Part shown: positions 36,942 through 47,200 of the stretch, piece by piece | Layout of the letters: each line of letters begins with the position of its first letter | How positions within the stretch are numbered: the first letter of the stretch is position 1 | NCBI GenBank assembly: GCA_023379675.1 | Contig: JAMCPL010000007.1 | Coordinates: 1 to 64,000 of the forward strand | Source of the DNA: Actinomycetota bacterium | GTDB lineage: Bacteria > Actinomycetota > Acidimicrobiia > Acidimicrobiales > JAMCPL01 | DNA length: 64,000 nucleotides | Reading direction: 5' to 3' | Notes under the pieces: model-generated | Database searches by the model: none | The model's input: only the letters and a program-made list of their open reading frames with translations | Told to the model about the DNA's origin: nothing | Made by a program: the position numbers and the translations under genes

Positions 36942-38495
36942 TCAGGTATTGATCACTACCGGATTCCTGGCCGCACGGGTTTCATCCACCCTTCCGACCG
37001 GAGTGTTGACAGGAGCAGCCTTAGCAGGTACCGAGCCATCGATGTCGATCTCCCTGGCTATGTCGAGCATCGCCGATACGAATGCCCGTAGCGTCTGAAG
37101 ACTTTCGGTCTCGGTAGGCTCGATCATCATTGCTTCGTCGACCACCAGCGGAAATGATATGGTCGGTGGATGGAATCCCTTGTCAAGTAGCATCTTTGCC
37201 ATGTCAGACGCTCTGACCCCGTACTTGCGCCTGAACTCCGACAAAGACAGCACGCACTCATGCATGCACGTATTTCCGTAAGGCGCCTCGAATGCGCCGG
37301 AAAGTGCATGTATCAGCCAGTTGGCATTGAGCACGGCCACCTCGGAGACCTTCATCAGACCGTCCGCTCCGTTTGACAATATGTAAGCCAGCGCTCTCGC
37401 CAGCACAATTGCATTCCCGTGACTGGCATGTACCCTACCTATCGAGTGTTCCGGCATGTCCCATCTGTAGCGTCCACCAGAGTCCAGTACCGGTCTCGGG
37501 CCAGGCAGGAACTGCTCGAGCCCTGGGCGCACTCCTACCGGACCAGCGCCCGGACCGCCACCGCCGTGTGGAGTACCGAAGGTCTTGTGCGTGTTCAGGT
37601 GGACTATATCAAATCCCATTCTGGCCGGAGTGGTGATGCCCATTATGGCATTTAGATTGGCGCCGTCATAATACGCAAGTGCTCCCGCATCATGCACCAG
37701 GCTGCATATCCTCTCCACGTCCTGTTCGAATATGCCTATCGTATTGGGGTTCGTTAGCATGATCGCCGCAACCTCGTTAGAGATGGCTCCCTCCAGGGAA
37801 TTCAAGTCCACGCATCCATCGGAATTCGTGGCTATGGTTCTCGTCATGAACCCGGCCATCTTTGCAGATGCTGGATTAGTTCCGTGAGCTGATTCGGGGA
37901 TGAGTATCACGGTCCTTCTCCGGCCACATGCACGATGGTAAGCATCCACCATCAGCAATCCGGTCAGCTCCCCCGCCGCCCCAGCCGGTGGCTGGAGGGT
38001 AAATGCAGACATGCCTGTAATCCTGCACAACGCCTGCTCCAGCTCCCACAGTAGTTCCATCCATCCCTGGGTGGCATAAGTGGGAGCCATAGGATGGACG
38101 CCCGCCAAGGTGGCTAACGATGCCACTTCATCGAAAGCCTTGGGATTGTACTTCATGGTGCACGAACCGAGCGGATAGAAACCCAAGTCCAGGGAGTATT
38201 GCCTGTGCGTAAGGCGGGTATAATGCCCGACAAGATCCCGCTCGGACACTTCTGGAAGAGCTGGAAGTTGCTCCGTGATACAACTGGCGGGCAGCAGGCT
38301 TTCCGCCGGGAGATCCGGCACCCCTGTGTCCGGCAGCTGGAATCCTTTCCTGCCCTCGACAGACAGAGCAAATATCACTGGCTCCTCACCCTTACCGACC
38401 AATGGTATGCCAGATGCCATTCCGCCTGCTACAGCGTGAATCTCGCCGCCGGGACCATCCTGTGCAGTGGCTGTCGTAACCCGGGAAGCCGTCAC
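36942..38495 (-). CDS. gcvPB: Glycine dehydrogenase (decarboxylating) subunit 2
   Basis: 517 residues from GTG 38495, chosen because CAGGAG stands six bases upstream. The frame is open to 38567, overlapping gcvPA. PLP lysine in LNTHKTFGTPHGGGGPGAGPVG. Also LGSCTMKYNPK, QPPAGAAGELTGLL, ESAHGTNPASA and YYDGANLNAIMG. It forms the P-protein with GcvPA, releasing CO2 from glycine and passing the aminomethyl group to GcvH. About 25 extra residues at the C-terminus (PAKAAPVNTPVGRVDETR) are tail. Confidence 0.94.
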   Translation of the reverse strand: MTASRVTTATAQDGPGGEIHAVAGGMASGIPLVGKGEEPVIFALSVEGRKGFQLPDTGVPDLPAESLLPASCITEQLPALPEVSERDLVGHYTRLTHRQYSLDLGFYPLGSCTMKYNPKAFDEVASLATLAGVHPMAPTYATQGWMELLWELEQALCRITGMSAFTLQPPAGAAGELTGLLMVDAYHRACGRRRTVILIPESAHGTNPASAKMAGFMTRTIATNSDGCVDLNSLEGAISNEVAAIMLTNPNTIGIFEQDVERICSLVHDAGALAYYDGANLNAIMGITTPARMGFDIVHLNTHKTFGTPHGGGGPGAGPVGVRPGLEQFLPGPRPVLDSGGRYRWDMPEHSIGRVHASHGNAIVLARALAYILSNGADGLMKVSEVAVLNANWLIHALSGAFEAPYGNTCMHECVLSLSEFRRKYGVRASDMAKMLLDKGFHPPTISFPLVVDEAMMIEPTETESLQTLRAFVSAMLDIAREIDIDGSVPAKAAPVNTPVGRVDETRAARNPVVINT

Positions 38496-38520
38496 CAATA
38501 TCTCCTGGGTACGGTTGTCA

Positions 38521-39867
38521 TCATATCGCCTTCTCGAACGCCGCAGCATACGCCTCGATCTCCTCAATGGTGCGGCGCTCGGTCACCGCAATAAGCAGGC
38601 CCGTGGCTCCACTTTCTCCTTCCAGCGCTATGCCTCCGAGGAAACCCTCATCCGCCAATGCCTCCAGTAGCGCACCTGGCTCGACGGGCACTCTCAAGGC
38701 AAACTCATTGAAGAATGGGGCTTCGTAAAGCGGTTGCACTCCATCTAAGGCACACAGCAAACCATGCAGGTAATGAGCACCGGAGAGACAGCGACTTGCA
38801 ACCTCCTTGAGACCTGCAGGACCCAGCCAGGACAGATGTATAGCAGCAGTAACTGCCATAAGCGCCTGGTTGGTACATATGTTCGACGTGGCGCGTTCCC
38901 TGCGTATATCCTGTTCGCGAGCACGAAGCGTAGCGGTATAGGCGCGCCGCGAATCGTTGTCAGTGGTGGCCCCAACTATGCGACCTGGCAGTAGCCGCAA
39001 TAGATCGTCCCTGCAGGCCAGCATACCCAGATAGGGCCCACCAAATGAAAGCGGAATTCCGAGCGACTGTCCTTCGGCTACCGCCACATCTGCGCCATAC
39101 GATCCAGGCGTGCGCAACAAGCCCATAGCCACTGGATTGAACGCCACGATTAGAAGCGCGCCCAGTGCGTCAGCGACATCTCTGGCGGCATCCAGGTCTT
39201 CTATGACCCCAAGATAGTTGGGATACGCGACTACGATCGCAGCAGGTGAGTCATGGGCCGAATAAGATTCTCCAGGATTTTCCCAGCAGGTCATGCCTGC
39301 GCGTAGAACAATATCTGTAATCGTCACATCCCTGCCTGCAAGCTGAGTTTCCAGTACCTGCCGCCATCGAGGGTTGAGCCCGCGAGAGACCCATACGCCC
39401 TGCCTGTCCGTACGCGCCACGGCCATATTCACCGCCTCGTAAACGGCAGATGCACCATCATAGAGAGAGGCGTTCGACACCGGCAATCCCGAGAGCCTGG
39501 ACACCATTGTCTGGTATTCGAAGAGTGCCTGCAACACTCCCTGTGCCACCTCGGCCTGGTAGGGGGTATAGGAAGTCGTATATTCAGACCTTGATGCGAG
39601 TGCGGTCACCACAGGCGCAATATAGTGATCGTAGGAGCCTCCGCCGGAGAAACACACGAAGTCATCTCCGCATGACATGTTTGCAGAGGCTACCTTGCGT
39701 ATCCGGCTGATCACGTCCGGATCACTGATGCCAGGAGGCAGGTCCATGCCGGCAACAGTCTTCATGGCTGGAGGAATACCGGAAAATAGATCATCGAGTG
39801 AGGCCAGACCAATTGCAGAGAGCATCTCTGCAATCTCGCTGTCAGTATGTGGAATATATACAGTCAC
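38521..39867 (-). CDS. gcvPA: Glycine dehydrogenase (decarboxylating) subunit 1
   Basis: 448 residues from GTG 39867, normal length. YIPHTDSEIAEMLSAIG, FSGGGSYDHYIAPVV, EYTTSYTPYQAEVAQGVLQALFEYQTMVS and RREKATSNICT-like RRERATSNICTNQALMAV are family hallmarks. It is the partner of GcvPB. The GTGA overlap with the gcvT stop shows translational coupling. Its C-terminal FEKAI ends 25 bases before the gcvPB start. Confidence 0.94.
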   Translation of the reverse strand: MTVYIPHTDSEIAEMLSAIGLASLDDLFSGIPPAMKTVAGMDLPPGISDPDVISRIRKVASANMSCGDDFVCFSGGGSYDHYIAPVVTALASRSEYTTSYTPYQAEVAQGVLQALFEYQTMVSRLSGLPVSNASLYDGASAVYEAVNMAVARTDRQGVWVSRGLNPRWRQVLETQLAGRDVTITDIVLRAGMTCWENPGESYSAHDSPAAIVVAYPNYLGVIEDLDAARDVADALGALLIVAFNPVAMGLLRTPGSYGADVAVAEGQSLGIPLSFGGPYLGMLACRDDLLRLLPGRIVGATTDNDSRRAYTATLRAREQDIRRERATSNICTNQALMAVTAAIHLSWLGPAGLKEVASRCLSGAHYLHGLLCALDGVQPLYEAPFFNEFALRVPVEPGALLEALADEGFLGGIALEGESGATGLLIAVTERRTIEEIEAYAAAFEKAI

Positions 39868-40982
39868 GTAACATTGGCCTTCCTGTTATGTATGAACGGT
39901 AGCGGGGTCACTCGCGCTTTCATTGCGGCCCTATCCGTATACTCGATGCTCACTTCCATCCTCGGATGCACTACTGCGTTACTCGACAGCAGGGCCATGC
40001 CAATCCCACTGCCTATAGACGGTCCGTACCCGCCACTAGTAACCAAACCCAAGTCGTCACCGGTCTCTCGATTACTTCCCTCGTTCCTGGTATCCAGGTC
40101 ACCAATCGGCCCATATACGTGAGCACCACGCCTAAGCGGGCGGCGAGAACAACCGGTAATTCCCCACAGCTTTCTCGAAGACCCGCACAGCCTTTCCTGC
40201 TCGAGGGGAATTTTACCCCTGAACGATTCCTTGTGCCAGCCCACCACCCAATCGAGTCCAGCTACAAGCGGAGAGATACCGGGCCCGAGCTCATGGCCGA
40301 AAAGCGGCAACCCTGCCTCCATGCGCAGTGTATCCCTAGCGCCCAGCCCCGCAGGCCTCGCTCCCATCTCGACAATCCGCATGAAGAGACCGGCAGCCTT
40401 GCTGGCCGGCAGATCGATCTCCACGCCATCCTCTCCGGTATAACCGGTACCGGCAACCACACAGGGTATGCCGTCAAGAGTTAGCAAGCGCACTTCATTC
40501 CTGGGCAACTTCGATGCCTCTGGACTGAGTCTTGCAACCAGACCGCGCGACTCAGGACCCTGGAGAGCGATGAGTGCACGTGATGCAGTGACATCTATGC
40601 CGCCGATGGTATTGCACACGAGCGCGGTATTGGCGGCATTGGCTATTACCACAAACCTGGATCGCTCCATCCACCAGACGATAATGTCGTCCTCTACGGA
40701 ACCATCCGACGGATCCACCAGGTGAGTATATTGTGCCCTACCTGGAGCAATCTTGCGAAGGTCATTAGTGAATTCGATCTGCAGGCGATCAAACGCACCC
40801 GGACCATCCAGGATCACCGTACCGAGGTGGCTGGTATCGAATACAGCGCATTCATTCCTACAGGCAATATGCTCAGCAATGGTGCCGGCAGGGTAGCTGA
40901 GGGGCATCTCCCAGCCGGAAAACTCTGTGAACTTGGCACCGAATTCTACGTGCAGGTCATGAAGTGGAGAGTGCCGGAGCAA
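39864..40982 (-). CDS. gcvT: Glycine cleavage T-protein (aminomethyltransferase)
   Basis: 372 residues. LHDLHVEFGAKFTEFSGWEMPLSYPAGTIAEH, FDTSHLGTV, GRAQYTHLVDPSDGSVEDDIIVW, GTGYTGEDGVEI and RDTLRMEAGLPLFGHEL are T-protein motifs. It moves the aminomethyl carbon to tetrahydrofolate. A stretch of about 20 residues (GPIGDLDTRNEGSNRETGDD) interrupts the C-terminal barrel before LGLVTSGGYGPSIG. It is first of gcvT-gcvPA-gcvPB; gcvH, the lipoyl carrier, is not in the window. Confidence 0.93.
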   Translation of the reverse strand: MLRHSPLHDLHVEFGAKFTEFSGWEMPLSYPAGTIAEHIACRNECAVFDTSHLGTVILDGPGAFDRLQIEFTNDLRKIAPGRAQYTHLVDPSDGSVEDDIIVWWMERSRFVVIANAANTALVCNTIGGIDVTASRALIALQGPESRGLVARLSPEASKLPRNEVRLLTLDGIPCVVAGTGYTGEDGVEIDLPASKAAGLFMRIVEMGARPAGLGARDTLRMEAGLPLFGHELGPGISPLVAGLDWVVGWHKESFRGKIPLEQERLCGSSRKLWGITGCSRRPLRRGAHVYGPIGDLDTRNEGSNRETGDDLGLVTSGGYGPSIGSGIGMALLSSNAVVHPRMEVSIEYTDRAAMKARVTPLPFIHNRKANVT

Positions 40983-40992
40983 CAGAGGTCAC

Positions 40993-41841
40993 TCAGGCAC
41001 CACGAAAGCGATGATAAGACGCATTATTCTCCCTGGCAATTGATGCGCTGAACCTGCCACCATGCCTTCCGGTGGCGGTACTGCCGTATTCGTCATTACC
41101 GTCCCCATATGCACGCTCCTGTGCAGCGTCGGGTTCACCATCAGCCGACCCGGAAGCTGGTGAAGTACTGCGCGTAACGCTGGCATTGGTGTTTACCGGC
41201 AAGGTGGAGATACCTGTCTCCAGCTCGCTCACGACGCCTTCCAGAGGGATCATGCTGAAGACCCCTTGACCGCCCCTCAGAAGATCGACAACTTCGTCGC
41301 TGGAATGGACCAGGATCGAGCTGTCGCCAGCCATTACCAGAGTGGAAGAAGCTAGATCCCCACCTATGGCATCTCGCAAGCACTCAACAGCTTTACGCGC
41401 CATCTTCAGTGATACTCCTGCATCAAGAAGTCTTTTTATGACCTTGATCTCCAGCACGTCTCTATAAGAATAGAGCCGTTGAGTGCCACTGCCCTTTGCA
41501 GACGCCACAGATGGAGTCAACAGGCCTGTTCTCGCCCAGTAGTCAAGCTGCCGGTAGCTTATGCCCACGAGCCTGCATACCTGCGGACCCCTGAATCCTT
41601 CACGGGTAACGTCGCCTGCGACTTCCTCGATCACGCCCTCACCAGATAATCTACCGTCATCTCCAACACCCGCTCTGCTAACAGAGCCCCGGATGCCAGC
41701 ACTGCCGGTGCTGGTTGCACGAATTGCATTCACCTTGCCTTCCAGCTGCTCTACATCTGATTTGCGACTCGCCGCCACGCCGCCCATGCCCATGCCCATG
41801 CGGCCGATCGGTGTCTTACCGTTGACTGCGCTGCTTACCAC
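40993..41841 (-). CDS. MerR-family regulator of the Rv1828/FtsR type
   Basis: About 282 residues from GTG 41841, which has GGAGG five bases upstream; a TTG at 41862 is an alternative. Helix-turn-helix: FRGPQVCRLVGISYRQLDYWARTGLLTPSVASAKGSGTQRLYSYRDVLEIKVIKRLLDAGVSLKMARKAVECLRD (several runs), nearly the pattern of mycobacterial Rv1828 and corynebacterial FtsR. The C-terminal domain has EVVDLLRGGQGVFSMIPLEGVVSELE. In mycobacteria this regulator lies in the gcvH-garA-gcvB neighbourhood, matching the gcv genes here. The N-terminal about 85 residues and the Ser/Gly-rich tail are additions. It lies 10 bases upstream of gcvT. Confidence 0.85.
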   Translation of the reverse strand: MVSSAVNGKTPIGRMGMGMGGVAASRKSDVEQLEGKVNAIRATSTGSAGIRGSVSRAGVGDDGRLSGEGVIEEVAGDVTREGFRGPQVCRLVGISYRQLDYWARTGLLTPSVASAKGSGTQRLYSYRDVLEIKVIKRLLDAGVSLKMARKAVECLRDAIGGDLASSTLVMAGDSSILVHSSDEVVDLLRGGQGVFSMIPLEGVVSELETGISTLPVNTNASVTRSTSPASGSADGEPDAAQERAYGDGNDEYGSTATGRHGGRFSASIARENNASYHRFRGA

Positions 41842-41871
41842 CACGCCCTCCGTCCAATTCAAATATGCTGA

Positions 41872-41885
41872 TATTTACGTAAATA
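41872..41885. promoter_or_regulatory. 14-bp perfect palindrome upstream of the MerR gene
   Basis: TATTTACGTAAATA, 30 bases upstream of the probable GTG start, in an AT-rich stretch. MerR proteins bind dyads at their own promoters, so an autoregulatory operator is the simplest reading. This is inference from position and symmetry. Confidence 0.5.
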
Positions 41886-42594
41886 CGTTATATCACCCTG
41901 AAAGTGAAAGTCACGTACTAGTAGTTTGTGTGCATGACCTGGTATTACATCAATATGCAGGAATGCAATTATGCAAGTACATGAGAATTCAGGCAATACG
42001 ACCAGCTAGTACTGCATACGTATGCCATTATGCGTTATACCACAACGCATTATCATACCCAATTTTACATCAACTCCATGTGGCCGGAAGGCAGCTCGGC
42101 AAAATTGTGAGATATTGTCACATGTGCAACATTCTCAGGCTAAATCAGCACTCAAGATAGTCAGATTTAGCAGAAAATCCAGTTGCAAAAACAGTAATCC
42201 TCTACTTTATGGTTACTCTTTTGTTTGTTCCGTCTTGTGGGTCATGTCACCGTGAAAGCAGTTACACCTGCGTCGATGGTGCTGGTGTTCTTCGTCAATC
42301 ACCACTATGTGCACAATGTCACCGAAAGTGTCAAATATTTGTACCTCTTGCAATGCGTCTAATGTCTCACGGTCTAGTTTAGGGTTAGGTTGAGATATGC
42401 GCATATTAGCTTTACAATATTAAACAAGCAGCGTTGTTCCGATTGCCACCGAGGTGGCTCTGAAGCCAGCAAGGATGCACCGGGACCACTGACGATTTAA
42501 AGCAATAGACAACGTATCAGTATGCCGGCTGGAGTTTCCCGACGTACCGTCTGCAAAGCAAGATTCCCGGCGGCCGCCTCACCGTGCCACCTTA
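41886..42594. other. AT-rich gene desert with palindromes
   Basis: About 700 bp with no supported gene, clearly richer in A/T than its flanks. It holds a 12-bp perfect palindrome GCATACGTATGC (42014-42025), an inverted repeat ATGCGTT-N7-AACGCAT (42030-42050) and a GCCACC-GA-GGTGGC dyad (42445-42458). A 63-codon frame on the minus strand (42213-42404) has a plausible acidic sequence (DRETLDALQEVQIFDTFGDIVHIVV) but no ribosome binding site. No DnaA-box cluster was seen, so an origin is not supported. Confidence 0.5.
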
Positions 42595-44274
42595 TCAATG
42601 TATCGGAAGGGTCCCCGGAGCCACCGGTGCAGGGAGAAGGCTCTCTCCCCCACTCAGGTAAGCGTCTACCGCACTGGCGGCTGATCGTCCCTCTGCTGTT
42701 GCCCATACAATTAGCGACTGACCACGCGCTCCGTCACCGCATGCGAACACCCTTGCGGTACTAGTCATCCAGTTGCTATCCACGGAAATGGTCCCCCTGC
42801 TGGTAACGTCCAGGCCCAGCTCACCGATGATTCCGGTCTGTTCCACACCTGTAAACCCAAGTGCCAGGAGCACCATGTCGCACTCTATCTCGCGTTCTGT
42901 TCCGGGCACCGGTTGAAATACTGGCCGACCATCCTGCAGTTCCATGGCAACCTCTTCAGTATTTATGGCTCTCACTCGTCCTTCCGTATCCCCCAAGAAC
43001 TCCTTCGTCGTTATCGAGTAGTACTGTTCCCCGCCTTCCTCATGGGCCGAGGTGGTACGAAAGATCATCGGATACATAGGCCAGGGAGTACCTGCAGGCC
43101 TCGTATCGGGAGGTCTGGGCATGATCTCCAGTTGCTTCACGGACTCGGCTCCTTGCCGATGCGCCGTGCCGAGGCAGTCGGCTCCAGTGTCACCCCCTCC
43201 GAGTATCACCACTTTACGACCATCCGCAGATACAGGGCTCGCGGGCAGTGATCCCTCCGCGACTTGGTTGGCAGGCTTCAGAAAGTCCAGGGCAAGATGT
43301 ATACCATCAAGATCTCTGCCGGGAATATCAAGATCCCTACTAATGCCGGTCCCTACGGCCAGCACTACAGCGTGGTACCGTTCCATCAGCTCCAATCCTG
43401 AGATAGAGGACGTCACGAGATCCGCACCTGCTGGTGATACTGCGCCGCTCGGGATCGTAGCAGCGTACGTCGTAGCAGCATACGTCGAGGATGCCTCCCG
43501 ACCTGCTGTGCTTTTCCCATCATCCACACCGCTACCGCCGCCATCGTCGGCAACTTTCGCTGGTTGCCCTGACACGTCTACCGCAACGTCGCCAGGGACG
43601 GTTCCCGTACCATCACGATGAAGGCCCACTATGGTATTGCAGACAAACTCCACCCCTTCGACCCGAAGCTGCTCCAACCGCCTGTCCAATACATGCTTTT
43701 CCATCTTGAATTCCGGTATGCCGTAGCGCAATAAGCCTCCTGGCTTGGCGGCCCTTTCGTAGACCACCACTCTGTGACCGGCCCTCCTCAATTGCTGTGC
43801 ACACGCAAGGCCGGCAGGCCCGGAACCTACAATGGCGACAGACTTCGATGTCTCGCTCTCGGGTGGTTGCGGCACCACCCATCCTTCGGCCCATGCATGC
43901 TCAATGATCTCGTACTCCATCCTCTCGATGGTTACAGGCTCGGCGGCAATACCCAGTACGCAGGCAGCCTCACAGGGAGCAGGGCAGAGCCTACCGGTGA
44001 ACTCGGGAAAGTTGTGGGTAGCCTGTAGCCTTTCCGCGGCTTCACGCCAGTTGCCCCGGTACACAAGATCGTTCCATTCAGGGATTAAATTGCCGAGAGG
44101 GCATCCGTCATGGCAGAACGGTATTCCACAATCCATGCATCTCGCGGCCTGTTCACGTGCGCGCTCCTCGGGAAATGAACTGTACACTTCCTTCCAATCC
44201 CGTATTCTTACCGCAACTGGCCTACGATCGGGCAGCTGGCGTGAGTATTCCAGAAAACCGGTGATCTTACCCAC
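42595..44274 (-). CDS. gltD: Glutamate synthase small subunit
   Basis: 559 residues from GTG 44274; GGAGG lies about six bases upstream and the start overlaps the gltB stop by 8 bases. Iron-sulfur cysteines in [17 protein letters not shown] and [18 protein letters not shown] site [21 protein letters not shown] site [15 protein letters not shown], and the closing [23 protein letters not shown]. It passes electrons from NADPH to GltB. An insertion of about 70 residues (nt about 43400-43620; [38 protein letters not shown]) lies between VCNTIVGL and [15 protein letters not shown]. The family is about 490 residues long. Confidence 0.94.
   Translation of the reverse strand: MGKITGFLEYSRQLPDRRPVAVRIRDWKEVYSSFPEERAREQAARCMDCGIPFCHDGCPLGNLIPEWNDLVYRGNWREAAERLQATHNFPEFTGRLCPAPCEAACVLGIAAEPVTIERMEYEIIEHAWAEGWVVPQPPESETSKSVAIVGSGPAGLACAQQLRRAGHRVVVYERAAKPGGLLRYGIPEFKMEKHVLDRRLEQLRVEGVEFVCNTIVGLHRDGTGTVPGDVAVDVSGQPAKVADDGGGSGVDDGKSTAGREASSTYAATTYAATIPSGAVSPAGADLVTSSISGLELMERYHAVVLAVGTGISRDLDIPGRDLDGIHLALDFLKPANQVAEGSLPASPVSADGRKVVILGGGDTGADCLGTAHRQGAESVKQLEIMPRPPDTRPAGTPWPMYPMIFRTTSAHEEGGEQYYSITTKEFLGDTEGRVRAINTEEVAMELQDGRPVFQPVPGTEREIECDMVLLALGFTGVEQTGIIGELGLDVTSRGTISVDSNWMTSTARVFACGDGARGQSLIVWATAEGRSAASAVDAYLSGGESLLPAPVAPGTLPIH
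43456..43485 (-). repeat. 15-bp tandem duplication inside the gltD insertion
   Basis: CGTAGCAGCGTACGT (43456-43470) and CGTAGCAGCATACGT (43471-43485) differ at one base and encode the doubled YAATT-like run in the GltD insertion. It shows that part of the extra segment grew by in-frame tandem duplication. Confidence 0.9.
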
Positions 44275-47200
44275 GAATAGCCTCCATGATGGCATCTTCC
44301 ACTGGCCTACCCTCCTTCTCAGCCAGTTCGGAAATACGAATTATCTTGGCGTAGTCACGAGGCATGACCTTCATGAACGATCTCCAGGATCCCGGTCGTG
44401 CTGACAGTATGCCAGAGGCGGTTGCGGATCCGGTAGCCTCGTAATACCTGGTCAGTAAGGAATCCAGCATGGCAATATCTTCGCCATCGAGAGAAACCAG
44501 GTCAACCATGTCCATATTGATATTGGCGGTCATTTCATCATGATTGTGCCGGTCATGCCGGTACAGGTACGCGGCACCACCTGACATACCGGCAGCAAAG
44601 TTGCGCCCTACCGGTCCGAGTATGACGACTGTACCGCCGGTCATGTACTCACATCCGTGATCTCCCACTCCTTCCGCTACCGCTGTTGCACCCGAGTTCC
44701 TTACGCAGAACCTCTCCCCTGCCTGGCCCCGTACAAACACCTCTCCCGATGTAGCCCCGTACAACAATACGTTGCCCACAATCACCTGCTCCTCCGCCAC
44801 GAAAGAAGATCCCTCGGGAGGAACGACCACGATCCTCCCGCCAGAAAGCCCCTTACCTAGATAGTCATTCGCATCTCCAACCAGCCTCATAGTAATGCCA
44901 CCACAGACAAATGCGCCGAAACTCTGGCCGGCAGAACCATTGAACGTCAGCTCCACAAAATCGTCCTGCAACGAATCCGGCCCGTAACGTTTTACTATCT
45001 CATGCGCGGTAAGCGTACCCACCGTCCTGTCGGTATTCCTGATCGGAATGCTCAAACGCACCGGTATTCCACTCTCGATGCCGTCCAGACATGCTCCTAC
45101 GAACCCATGGTCCAATTGCATATCAATGCCATGGTTCTGCGCACAACAAGCAAACCTTGCCACAGGATTGAAAGACTCGGGAACCATAAGTATAGATGAC
45201 AGGTCCAACCCTTTCGCCTTCCAATGCGATACGCTCAGATCTACGTCAAGCAGGTCCATCCTACCCACCGCTTCCTCCAGGGACCTTAATCCCAAGGCAG
45301 CCAGATACTCCCTCACCTCGGTGGCTATCATCTCAAAAAATGCAACAACGAAATCAGGCTTCCCGGTAAAGCGCTCCCGCAAGGTGGGATTCTGGGTTGC
45401 AATGCCTACCGGACATGTGTCGAGGTGGCACACCCGCATCATCACGCAACCCATTGCCACCAGCGCCATCGTCGCAAACCCAAACTCCTCCGCTCCCAGA
45501 AGAGCACCGACAATGACGTCGCGACCAGTCTTTAGCTGGCCGTCCACCTGTACCACTATACGGTCCCGGAGTCCGTTGGCCACCAGCACCTGGTTGGTCT
45601 CTGCAAGCCCCATCTCCCATGGTATGCCAGCATGCTTGATCGACGTGAGTGGCGCAGCTCCCGTTCCCCCGTCGTGTCCCGAAATAAGGACTACATCCGA
45701 TTTTGCCTTGGCCACTCCTGCTGCAACCGTGCCAACTCCCACTTCGGCGACGAGCTTCACATGGATACGCGCCTGGGGATTAGCGCATTTTAGATCGTGA
45801 ATGAGCTGAGCTATGTCCTCGATGGAATATATGTCGTGATGAGGCGGCGGCGATATCAGCCCTACACCGGGCGTAGAGTAGCGTGTTCGGGCAATCCAAG
45901 GATACACCTTATGCCCGGGCAACTGGCCTCCCTCTCCCGGTTTCGCACCCTGGGAAATCTTGATCTGTATATCATCGGCATTGGTCAGGTATTCAATCGT
46001 AACGCCAAAGCGCCCAGAAGCGACCTGTTTGATCGCACTGCGCTTCCAGTCTCCATTCTCGAGCGGCGTGAATCGCTCGGAGTCCTCACCACCCTCACCA
46101 GTGTTCGACTTGGCGCCAAGTCTGTTCATGGCAATTGCAAGTACCTCGTGAGCCTCTTGTGATATCGAGCCATATGACATTGCTCCCGTTGAGAAACGCT
46201 TGACAATGTCTGACAACGGCTCGACCTCTTCAATGGGAACAGGCGGTAGCACGCCGGTTTTCAGAGTCATCAGTCCTCTCAGCGTACATAGGTCCTCAGC
46301 CTGGTGATCCACAAGGCTGCTGTACTCTTTGAAGGTACGGTAGTCACGGTTCCTGACCGCCTGCTGCAGCTTGAATACCACCCTCGGACCGAGAAGATGT
46401 CTCTCTCCCTCCCTCCTCCACCGGTATTCTCCGCCTGTTTCCAGTTCTCTATGTGCTCGAGCGCTACGGGCTGCGTGGTATGCAAGGTGGTGGCGTGCCA
46501 CGGTTTCCTGCGCGATCACCTCTAGGCCTACACCGCCGATACGGCTTGTCGTACCAGTAAAGTATTCGTCGATGAAGTCACGGTCAAGACCTACCGCCTC
46601 GAATACTTGCGCGCCGATATAGGACGCCACCGTGGATATGCCCATCTTGGACATCACTTTGACAATCCCTTTGACGCAAGCCTTCACGTAATTGCGCCGT
46701 GCCCTACGGGCTGGGATATCTTGGAGCAAGCCTGTAGCCACCATGTCGTCGATAGTCTCGAATGCAAGATAGGGATTCACCGCAGAGGCGCCATAGCTGA
46801 CCAGCAACGCCATGTGATGCACCTCTCTCGCTTCGCCCGTCTCGGCGATAAGGCCCACCCTGGTGCGTGTACGTTCCCTCACCAGATGCTCGTGGACCGA
46901 GGAAACCAACAGAAGCATCGGTATAGGTGCAAGTGACGGACTCGAGTTGCGGTCAGAGAGGATGATCACGTTTGCACCGCGAGCAATGGCACTACTCACC
47001 TGACTTCTCACATCTTCGATCGCTTCCGCCATGGATGCAGCCCCTCCTGACGAATCGAAAAGACCGTCTATGGCAAAAGCCTTGAAAGACGGGGTATCAC
47101 CATGCTCGTTGACATACATCAGCTTAGCCAGTTCTTCGTTGTCTATCACGGGATAGTCCATAATAATCTGCCTGCACGAGGATGGCTGAGGATCAAGCAG

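Noticed and set aside
41886..42594. Replication origin in the AT-rich gap
   Set aside because: No cluster of DnaA boxes and no dnaA, dnaN or gyr genes nearby.
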